NCBI GenBank assembly: GCA_030453055.1
Contig: JAKDLC010000183.1
Span: 1 to 5,065, forward strand
Source: Nitrosospira sp.
Lineage (GTDB): Bacteria > Pseudomonadota > Gammaproteobacteria > Burkholderiales > Nitrosomonadaceae
Direction: 5' to 3'
DNA: 5,065 nucleotides
The position numbers and the translations under genes are program-made. Shown here in pieces: positions 1-5,065 of the stretch (within the stretch, counting starts at the first letter, position 1; every line of letters starts with the position of its first letter). The notes beneath the pieces are model-generated. The model was not told where the DNA came from and ran no database searches. It was given only the letters and a program-made list of their open reading frames with translations.

Positions 1-569
1 GGCATGTGCCAGGCGTGCGTGACTAGCGCGATGTGCGTAATCTTGTCTTTTTTCAGCATTGCGAAACTCTTGTAGGCGTTTTCACGCGTATTGACCGAAG
101 CGCCTTCCACCCATTTAACCGGGACGTGAAATTCCTTTTCCAGTACCGCTTTCATTTGTGCGGCTTCGGAGGAGCGGCTGCCGGCGGGAGGCCCGCCTGT
201 GGTCAATATAGGCTTGCCTGTGAGCCTATGCAGCCGCGCGCCGTACCGAATGCGCTCCAGGCCGAGCCGGTTCACGGTGTTGCCGTCATATTCCGGCGCG
301 TTGAAATAGGTGCCCGCACCCAGCACCACGATAGCCTGTACAGCGGTATCGACGAGGTTGCGTCCAGGTAATGTTTCCAGTTTTCGCAACATGGTTTCGG
401 CGACAAATGGAGTGGACAGGAGATAGAGCAGAGTCAGTGCGACGATCAGCAGAAACTTGCCCAATCCGGGTCGACGCTTGAGAAGCAGAATCCCTATCGC
501 ACCCAGCAGGATAAGATTCAACGGTGGAAGCAGAAACGCGCTTACCAGGTTCGTCGCAAACCAGCCCAT
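1..569 (-). CDS. DUF218 (YdcF/ElyC-like) membrane-anchored protein, partial (3' end outside window)
   Basis: This frame stays open from an ATG at 569-567 to the left edge (189 full codons) and is cut off by the window, not broken. A TGA lies in frame just upstream (575-573), so this ATG is the first possible one; no clear Shine-Dalgarno precedes it. The N-terminus has two hydrophobic stretches, about residues 8-30 and 38-55, separated by KRRPGLGK, which suggests two membrane helices. The DUF218 domain then begins near residue 78, with AIVVLGAG (79-86), ERIRYGARL (105-113), GKPILTTGG (118-126), an SEA segment (134-136), NTRENA (160-165) and LVTHAWHM (182-189). These match the conserved blocks of the YdcF/SanA/ElyC family. 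E. coli ElyC, of similar two-helix layout, has been linked to envelope and peptidoglycan lipid-carrier metabolism; the biochemical activity of this protein cannot be read from sequence. Family members are usually about 250 residues, so roughly 60-70 residues should be missing. It lies beyond the terminator at 812-847 and is probably transcribed separately. Confidence 0.88.
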   Translation of the reverse strand, partial: MGWFATNLVSAFLLPPLNLILLGAIGILLLKRRPGLGKFLLIVALTLLYLLSTPFVAETMLRKLETLPGRNLVDTAVQAIVVLGAGTYFNAPEYDGNTVNRLGLERIRYGARLHRLTGKPILTTGGPPAGSRSSEAAQMKAVLEKEFHVPVKWVEGASVNTRENAYKSFAMLKKDKITHIALVTHAWHM

Positions 570-689
570 GATTCAATTGGTGGATTCATGAATAGGAGAG
601 TAAGATGTCGTTTATGTAACATATATGAGCGACCTAACCCCGGTGTTTCACTAAATATGCCTATGAACCATTCCCAGTTTGGCGCTTAT
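570..689. other. Non-coding upstream region of the DUF218 gene
   Basis: No credible gene lies here. The stretch is more AT-rich than its neighbours and should contain the promoter of the DUF218 gene on the minus strand. An 8-bp palindrome, CATATATG (620-627), is the only promoter-like AT patch, but no convincing -35 partner stands at the right distance, so I do not call a promoter. A plus-strand AGGAG (594-598) followed by ATG at 605 opens a frame of only four codons before TAA and is taken as chance. Confidence 0.5.
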
Positions 690-790
690 GTAGGATGGTA
701 AAGCGTAGCGGAACCCATTCAAAACCCACATTCAACAATACACCAAGCAATGATCAAATGATGGGTTGCGCTTCACTCCACCCATCCTAC
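690..790. repeat. MITE-like imperfect inverted repeat, about 101 bp
   Basis: The left arm (690-720) starts GTAGGATGG and the right arm (760-790) ends CCATCCTAC; these outer 9 bp are a perfect inverted match. Further in, AGCGTAGCGGAACCCAT of the left arm aligns with AGTGAAGCGCAACCCAT from the complement of the right arm at 14 of 17 positions, with one extra base in the right arm. About 39 bp of AT-rich sequence lies between the arms. The consensus (GTAGGATGGGT, then AGCG repeats, then AACCCATC) resembles, from memory, a short dispersed non-coding repeat seen in intergenic regions of many proteobacteria. No transposase and no obvious target-site duplication were seen. Transcribed, it could fold into a long hairpin. 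Confidence 0.75.
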
Positions 791-811
791 TGAAAATCGT
801 ATAGAAGCGTA

Positions 812-847
812 AATAAAAAAGCCGACGGATGTGTCGGCTTTTTTATT
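812..847 (-). terminator. Intrinsic terminator of the cytochrome gene, possibly bidirectional
   Basis: A perfect palindrome has 15-bp arms (812-826 and 833-847) around a 6-base loop (827-832). The GC core GCCGAC/GTCGGC is flanked by six A on the left and six T on the right. On the minus strand it gives a hairpin followed by TTTTTTATTT, 22 bp after the cytochrome stop codon. By symmetry it could also stop transcription from the left, although no plus-strand gene is present here. Confidence 0.93.
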
Positions 848-869
848 AACTAACGTCGGCTTACTTACT

Positions 870-1181
870 TTACTTAAGCGTCATAATCCACGTCGTCAAG
901 GCCTTGGCATTCTCGTCACTGACGTTAGCATTCGGCGGCATCGGAACTGGACCCCATACACCTTGGCTTCCTTTCTTCACTTTCTCCGCCAGCTTGGTTA
1001 CGGCGTCCGCGTCATCCTTGTATTTGGCTGCAATATCCTTCAATGCGGGCCCAACCAATTTCTTGTCAACCATGTGACAATTCGTGCAACCGCTGCTTTT
1101 CGCCAGATCCGCGTTCGCTTGTGCGGTACCTACCATCAACAGGGCCGACGCCGCAACCACTCCTATCCAGACAGTTTTCAT
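870..1181 (-). CDS. Periplasmic class I cytochrome c, c-552 / c-551 type
   Basis: This 103-residue protein is a small soluble electron carrier. Residues 1-22 form a Sec signal peptide: MK, a hydrophobic core, then a TAQA cleavage motif. That leaves a mature protein of about 81 residues in the periplasm. Heme c attaches at CTNCH (Cys32, Cys35), His36 is one axial ligand, and Met81 in the PVPMPPN segment is the expected second ligand. VGPALKDIAAKY (43-54) and the C-terminal helix ending WIMTLK are typical of the c-551/c-552 family. The mature length and sequence resemble, from memory, Nitrosomonas cytochrome c-552, which passes electrons from ammonia oxidation to the terminal oxidase. A similar shuttle role is inferred, but the partner is unknown. 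The gene starts 27 bp after the DUF255 gene and has a strong ribosome binding site. It ends in TAA, with a second in-frame TAA three codons on, followed by the terminator at 812-847. All key residues are present. Confidence 0.95.
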   Translation of the reverse strand: MKTVWIGVVAASALLMVGTAQANADLAKSSGCTNCHMVDKKLVGPALKDIAAKYKDDADAVTKLAEKVKKGSQGVWGPVPMPPNANVSDENAKALTTWIMTLK

Positions 1182-1186
1182 GCTTG

Positions 1187-1192
1187 CTCCTT
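1187..1192 (-). promoter_or_regulatory. Strong ribosome binding site of the cytochrome gene
   Basis: On the minus strand the sequence reads AAAAGGAGCAAGC directly before the ATG at 1181-1179. AAGGAG is a near-ideal Shine-Dalgarno with a 5-base spacer. It fixes the start codon and suggests high translation, unlike the DUF255 and DUF218 starts, which have no clear site. Confidence 0.85.
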
Positions 1193-1208
1193 TTATCCGT
1201 TAGTTTAG

Positions 1209-3326
1209 TTAGAAAGGGGGCTCTATCTTACCTTGAATTTCGCAGACGCGCAGCAATTCCTGCAAGTCAGATATCTCCGGTAAGCATTTAACGCCATGAC
1301 AGACCCACGCGTTGACAGTATTATCCATTGCTGCCGGTTTACTCAGACTCGGCGGCAGCCCAACAAGTTCCGAAGACAGTGCAAATACAAAGGTGTAAGG
1401 AGAGTGATGACGCAATGCTTTGTTCCATTCCGCCAAAGCACGCGCTTGACCGCGAAGGATGACAATTTGCGGCGGCGTAAGCGATTGCTCCAGTGCGACC
1501 AGGAAGCTGCAGCAGGAACTGGGCTGGCGAGATAACGCGGGATAGAATAATTCCAGGGCGCGCTCAGCCGTTTCCAGATAGCGGAACTCACCGAGCAAAT
1601 GGCCCAGCCGCTGCAGCGCGTATGCCGCCACACCGTTGCCTGAGGGCGTAACGTTATCGTGACCCGGCTTGGGGCGGTAAATCAGTTTTTCGTGATCGTG
1701 GCTGGTAAAGTAAAGCCCCCCAGCCTGTTTGTCTTCGAACTGATCCAGCAGCACATCGGCCAACGCAACGGCAAAATCCAGATCAGCCTGGCGAAACCTG
1801 GCCTGCATCAATTCCAGCAAACCATCCAGCAGGAAGGCGTAATCGTCGAGATAGGCGTTGAGGTGCGCCTTGCCATCCTTATATGTGGCCAGCAGGCGGT
1901 TATTCTTCCATAGCGCGGATCGAATGAAATCCACCGCGCGCGCAGCCGATTGTGCCCATTCGTCGCGCCCGAATACGTGACCCGCGCGCGCCATTCCTTT
2001 GATCATCAAGCCATTCCAGCTGGTCAGAATCTTCTCGTCACGGCCCGGATGCACGCGTAATTCACGCTCAATGAAAAGTTTCTCGCGCGCCGACGCCAGC
2101 CGTTGTTGCGCTTCCTCCCGGCTGATGCCGGCAGCCAGGGCGACTTCCGCAAGCGGCTGGACGATTTCCAGATTCCAGTGCTCGCGTTCGAAGTTTGGAC
2201 TACGTGTGAGACCGTAGTACGGCGCGACCACGGCATATTCGTCCGGCGTCAGAATTTGCGCCACCTGACTGCGATCCCATACGTAAAACTTGCCCTCTTC
2301 GTTCTCCGAATCGGCGTCCAATGTCGAGTAGTAACCGCCTCGCGCGTCCTCCGCGCTTTCTTTATCTTTTGCCCCTGTCCCGTCTTCTCCCGGGCTTCCC
2401 GACTGCATTTCGCGCAGCACCCATGCGGCCGTTTCCTCCACGATCCGCTCGAACAAGGGATTCCCGGTGGCGAGCCACGCATCGGCGTAGAGTCGCAGCA
2501 GCGGCGCGTTGTCGTAAAGCATTTTCTCGAAGTGTGGAATGCGCCAGTACTCATCCGTGCTGTAACGGCAGAAACCGCCGCCCAGCTGGTCATATATGCC
2601 GCCTTCCGCCATCTTTTGCAGGGTATAGGCCGCCATTTGCAACGCCTGCTCACACCCTGTGGCAAAGTAACGGCGCAAACAGAATTCCAGTTCCGAGGGA
2701 TGAAGGAACTTTGGCGCCTCACCAAAACCGCCATTTACGGAATCGAATCGATCTCTCAACTCCGTCAGCGCCTGATCGAGCGGCTGTTCTGAAAATGCCG
2801 GCGTCACCACGCTTTTTGCCGGCAACATGTTGGCGAATGATTTCAGCAGCGAGGCGCTCTGCTTTTCGATTTCCGCTCCGCGGGCATAATAAGTCTCCGC
2901 GACGCGCGGCAACAAATCGAGAAAACCCGGCAGACCGTGGCGTGGGGTTTTAGGAAAATAAGTGCCGCCGAAAAATGGCTTCTGGTCGGGCGTCAGAAAG
3001 AGAGTCAGCGGCCAGCCGCCATGACGCTGGGTCAGCATGTAAAGGGCGGTCTGATAAATCTGGTCGAGATCAGGGCGTTCTTCGCGATCCACCTTGACGT
3101 TCACGAAATGCCGATTCATCGCTGCGGCCACTTCCGCATCTTCAAAAGATTCGTGCGCCATGACATGGCACCAGTGACAGGCCGAGTAACCGACGGACAG
3201 CAGTATCGGCTTGTTCTGCGTGCGAGCCAGCGTCAATGCTGACTCGCCCCAGGGATACCAGTCCACCGGGTTGTCTACGTGCTGAAGCAGGTAAGGACTG
3301 GTTTCCTCGGCGAGATGGTTGGGCAT
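1209..3326 (-). CDS. DUF255 / YyaL-type thioredoxin-domain protein (SSP411 / spermatogenesis-associated protein 20 family)
   Basis: The start is placed at ATG 3326-3324, giving 705 residues that begin [20 protein letters not shown], the usual family N-terminus. An in-frame start at 3485 would add 53 unrelated residues overlapping ilvD by 94 bp and is rejected. Residues 1 to about 165 form a thioredoxin-like DUF255 domain with CHWC at 50-53, KVDREERPD (78-86) and [11 protein letters not shown] (103-113). The rest resembles an alpha/alpha barrel of six-hairpin glycosidase or epimerase type, with GGFGEAPKF (199-207), [13 protein letters not shown] (246-258), [15 protein letters not shown] (336-350), [10 protein letters not shown] (432-441) and TPSGNG (560-565). 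The C-terminus keeps the family's cysteine pair (Cys676, Cys681). There is no signal peptide, so it is probably cytoplasmic. The CXXC motif suggests redox chemistry, but no substrate is established for bacterial members. An acidic insertion lies at about 309-329. It sits 65 bp after ilvD and 27 bp before the cytochrome gene, with no clear Shine-Dalgarno. Confidence 0.93.
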   Translation of the reverse strand: MPNHLAEETSPYLLQHVDNPVDWYPWGESALTLARTQNKPILLSVGYSACHWCHVMAHESFEDAEVAAAMNRHFVNVKVDREERPDLDQIYQTALYMLTQRHGGWPLTLFLTPDQKPFFGGTYFPKTPRHGLPGFLDLLPRVAETYYARGAEIEKQSASLLKSFANMLPAKSVVTPAFSEQPLDQALTELRDRFDSVNGGFGEAPKFLHPSELEFCLRRYFATGCEQALQMAAYTLQKMAEGGIYDQLGGGFCRYSTDEYWRIPHFEKMLYDNAPLLRLYADAWLATGNPLFERIVEETAAWVLREMQSGSPGEDGTGAKDKESAEDARGGYYSTLDADSENEEGKFYVWDRSQVAQILTPDEYAVVAPYYGLTRSPNFEREHWNLEIVQPLAEVALAAGISREEAQQRLASAREKLFIERELRVHPGRDEKILTSWNGLMIKGMARAGHVFGRDEWAQSAARAVDFIRSALWKNNRLLATYKDGKAHLNAYLDDYAFLLDGLLELMQARFRQADLDFAVALADVLLDQFEDKQAGGLYFTSHDHEKLIYRPKPGHDNVTPSGNGVAAYALQRLGHLLGEFRYLETAERALELFYPALSRQPSSCCSFLVALEQSLTPPQIVILRGQARALAEWNKALRHHSPYTFVFALSSELVGLPPSLSKPAAMDNTVNAWVCHGVKCLPEISDLQELLRVCEIQGKIEPPF

Positions 3327-3334
3327 GACGTTGT

Positions 3335-3360
3335 GGTCTTTTGTGGGTCTTCGGGGTCTT
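3335..3360. repeat. Degenerate GGTCTT repeats in the ilvD-DUF255 gap
   Basis: GGTCTT occurs three times, at 3335-3340, 3346-3351 and 3355-3360, spaced 11 and 9 bp apart; on the minus strand these read AAGACC within the untranslated leader of the DUF255 gene. They fill the place where a ribosome binding site and spacer would be expected. They may be slippage-derived low-complexity sequence; no function is evident. Confidence 0.5.
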
Positions 3361-3374
3361 CGTGGATCGTGGAA

Positions 3375-3398
3375 CTCGGTCAATCCCTCGGTCAATCC
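3375..3398. repeat. 12-bp perfect tandem duplication across the ilvD stop codon
   Basis: The unit CTCGGTCAATCC occurs twice head to tail (3375-3386 and 3387-3398). On the minus strand each copy reads GGATTGACCGAG and contains TGA. Because the unit is 12 bp, both TGA codons are in the ilvD frame: the gene ends at 3394-3392 and a second in-frame TGA follows at 3382-3380. This looks like a replication-slippage duplication. Confidence 0.9.
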
Positions 3399-5065
3399 GT
3401 TATTGCCCCCCGGCTGGCGCTTGAAACCGATTTCGCATATTTCGCCAGCACGCCGCGCGTATAGCGGGGTTGCGGTGGTTGCCATGCGGCACGGCGCCGT
3501 GCAAGCTCCTCCTCCGGAATATTGAGTTGCAGCAGCCGTTGTTCGGCGTCTATGGTGATGGAATCCCCTTCATGCACCAGCGCGATAGTTCCGCCCACGA
3601 ACGCTTCGGGTGCGACGTGGCCGACCACCATTCCGTACGTGCCGCCCGAGAAACGCCCGTCGGTGATGAGTCCCACCGAGTCTCCAAGGCCCTCCCCGAT
3701 GAGGGCGGAAGTGGGCGAGAGCATCTCCCGCATGCCGGGACCTCCCTTGGGACCCTCATAACGTATTACGACGATGTCGCCGGGCTGGATTTGACGCGCA
3801 AGTATCGCCGCCATGCAGGTTTCTTCCGACTCGAACACCCGTGCCGGGCCGGTAATTTTTGGCGTTTTCACTCCGGTGATTTTAGCAACGCAGCCCTCGG
3901 TGGAAAGATTGCCTTTGAGTATGGCTAGATGGCCTTGCGCATACACGGGATTTTCCCATTGCCGGATCACATCCTGATCCTGACGCGGCGTCGTGGGGAT
4001 GTCCTGCAAACCTTCGGCAACCGTCTGGCCGCTTATGGTCAGGCAATCGCCGTGCAACAGGCCGTGTTCGAGCAGCATTTTCATCACCTGGGGCACGCCC
4101 CCCGCCTGGTGCAGATCGGTAGCAACATACCGGCCGGAAGGCTTCATGTCGCACAGCACCGGCACCTTTCCGCGCATGCGTTCAAAATCGTCGATCGTAA
4201 GTTCCACTTCCGCCGCATGGGCGATGGCGAGAAAATGCAGCACCGCATTGGTCGAACCGCCAACCGCCATGATCACGGCAATCGCATTCTCGATGGATTT
4301 CCGGGTGATGATGTCACGCGGGCGGATTTGCGCCCTGATGGCGTCAACGAGCGCTTCCGCCGAGCGGGTGGCGCTCGCGCGCTTCTCATCATCTTCCGCC
4401 GCCATGGTCGAAGAGTAAGGAAGACTCATTCCCATCGCTTCGAATGCCGACGACATGGTATTGGCGGTAAACATGCCGCCGCAGGAACCGGCGCCCGGGC
4501 AGGCGCGGCGCTCCACTTCGAGCAATTCCTTTTCGTCTATCTTGTGGGAGGTATATTGTCCGACGGCCTCGAAAGCGCTCACGATGGTCAGATCCCTGCC
4601 CTTATAATGGCCCGGCTTGATAGTGCCGCCGTAGACAAAAATGGCCGGCACGTTCATTCGCGCTATGGCGATCATCGCTCCCGGCATGTTCTTGTCGCAA
4701 CCGCCAATTGCAATTACGCCGTCCATACTTTCCGCCTGCACGGCGGTTTCAATCGAATCCGCGATCACTTCTCGGGACACCAGCGAATACTTCATGCCTT
4801 CCGTTCCCATGGAGATACCGTCGGATACGGTAATGGTGCCGAACATTTGCGGCATCGCGCCTGCGCCTTTCAAGGCCTGCTCGGCATCCATCGCCAACAC
4901 GTTCAAGCCTTTATTGCAGGGCGTGATCGTGGAAAAGCCATTGGCCACGCCGACGATGGGCTTGTCGAAATCTGAGTCGCCGAAACCCACGGCCCGCAGC
5001 ATGGCGCGATTGGGAGAACGTTGCACACCCTGGGTGATGGCCCGGCTGCGTTGGTTATCTGGCAT
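3392..5065 (-). CDS. ilvD: Dihydroxy-acid dehydratase (EC 4.2.1.9)
   Basis: This enzyme dehydrates 2,3-dihydroxy-isovalerate and 2,3-dihydroxy-3-methylvalerate to the 2-keto acids that precede valine (and leucine) and isoleucine, in the cytoplasm. The 557-residue frame matches the shorter IlvD form that usually carries a [2Fe-2S] cluster. The three expected cluster cysteines are Cys50 (TITPCN), Cys123 (GGCDKNMPG) and Cys195 ([16 protein letters not shown]). Asp82 in SDG, Asp124, Lys125 (the family's carbamylated lysine) and Glu447 in REML are the likely Mg-site residues. Ser473 in GRFSGG is the expected catalytic base. The C-terminal [15 protein letters not shown] is typical. The ATG is the last three bases of the window (5065-5063), and its N-terminus, [14 protein letters not shown], fits a true start, although upstream sequence and any leader or attenuator cannot be seen. 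The stop lies within a 12-bp tandem duplication. No terminator separates it from the DUF255 gene 65 bp downstream. Confidence 0.97.
   Translation of the reverse strand: MPDNQRSRAITQGVQRSPNRAMLRAVGFGDSDFDKPIVGVANGFSTITPCNKGLNVLAMDAEQALKGAGAMPQMFGTITVSDGISMGTEGMKYSLVSREVIADSIETAVQAESMDGVIAIGGCDKNMPGAMIAIARMNVPAIFVYGGTIKPGHYKGRDLTIVSAFEAVGQYTSHKIDEKELLEVERRACPGAGSCGGMFTANTMSSAFEAMGMSLPYSSTMAAEDDEKRASATRSAEALVDAIRAQIRPRDIITRKSIENAIAVIMAVGGSTNAVLHFLAIAHAAEVELTIDDFERMRGKVPVLCDMKPSGRYVATDLHQAGGVPQVMKMLLEHGLLHGDCLTISGQTVAEGLQDIPTTPRQDQDVIRQWENPVYAQGHLAILKGNLSTEGCVAKITGVKTPKITGPARVFESEETCMAAILARQIQPGDIVVIRYEGPKGGPGMREMLSPTSALIGEGLGDSVGLITDGRFSGGTYGMVVGHVAPEAFVGGTIALVHEGDSITIDAEQRLLQLNIPEEELARRRAAWQPPQPRYTRGVLAKYAKSVSSASRGAITD

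Noticed and set aside
286..576. Open frame of 96 codons on the minus strand starting with TTG at 576.
   Set aside because: It is a shadow of the DUF218 gene in another frame. The DUF218 frame shows clear domain motifs and two membrane helices, while this one resembles nothing.
594..619. AGGAG followed by ATG TCG TTT ATG TAA on the plus strand, like a tiny leader peptide.
   Set aside because: Only four codons, with no plus-strand gene downstream for it to regulate; most likely chance.
620..627. CATATATG palindrome as a possible -10 element for the DUF218 gene.
   Set aside because: No convincing -35 sequence lies 16-18 bp upstream on the minus strand, so a promoter call is not supported.
2103..2792. 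Plus-strand open frame of 229 codons opposite the DUF255 gene.
   Set aside because: It is antisense to conserved coding sequence, has no recognisable domain, and no ribosome binding site was evident.
3165..3179. CHWCH in the DUF255 protein matches the CXXCH heme c attachment motif.
   Set aside because: The motif lies at the thioredoxin-fold active-site position that is standard for DUF255 proteins, and the protein has no signal peptide for periplasmic heme attachment.
3327..3485. In-frame 53-codon extension of the DUF255 gene, overlapping the ilvD 3' end.
   Set aside because: The extension is proline- and arginine-rich, does not resemble the family, and would overlap well-conserved ilvD coding sequence. 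The family-typical start is at 3326.
3929..4975. Long plus-strand open frame of 348 codons opposite ilvD.
   Set aside because: It is antisense to the conserved ilvD frame; the composition is rich in Arg, His and Gly with no domain motif, as expected of a shadow in a fairly GC-rich gene.

Overview
The window carries four protein-coding genes, all on the minus strand. Read in the direction of transcription (right to left) they are: a complete dihydroxy-acid dehydratase (ilvD, 5065-3392), a DUF255 / YyaL-type thioredoxin-fold protein (3326-1209), a small periplasmic class I cytochrome c of the c-552 type (1181-870), and the first 189 codons of a membrane-anchored DUF218 (YdcF/ElyC-like) protein that runs off the left edge (569-1). 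No tRNA, rRNA, CRISPR array, transposase or phage gene was seen.

Organism: GC content looks moderate to fairly high. The mature cytochrome (about 81 residues, with VGPALKDIAAKY, GVWGPVPMPPN and a C-terminal WIMTLK) closely resembles, from memory, the soluble cytochrome c-552 of Nitrosomonas and related Betaproteobacteria. A betaproteobacterium of the order Nitrosomonadales, perhaps an ammonia oxidiser such as Nitrosospira or Nitrosomonas, is the best guess. This is an inference from protein resemblance, and other betaproteobacterial groups with similar cytochromes remain possible.

Layout: ilvD, the DUF255 gene and the cytochrome gene are separated by only 65 and 27 bp with no terminator visible between them, so they could form one transcription unit. 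It ends at a strong, perfectly palindromic intrinsic terminator at 812-847, just after the cytochrome stop codon. The 300-bp gap at 570-869 holds this terminator, a MITE-like inverted repeat of about 100 bp (690-790) and the presumed upstream region of the DUF218 gene. The DUF218 gene is therefore probably its own transcription unit.

Function: ilvD belongs to branched-chain amino acid synthesis in the cytoplasm, the cytochrome to periplasmic electron transport, the DUF218 protein to the cell envelope, and the DUF255 protein is of uncertain role. They do not form an obvious pathway. This looks like an ordinary chromosomal housekeeping region; I did not find a convincing new system. The points worth a second look are small: the inverted-repeat element, a 12-bp tandem duplication that doubles the ilvD stop codon, the duplicated terminator arm, an acidic loop insertion in the DUF255 protein, and the pairing of the DUF255 gene with the cytochrome gene.
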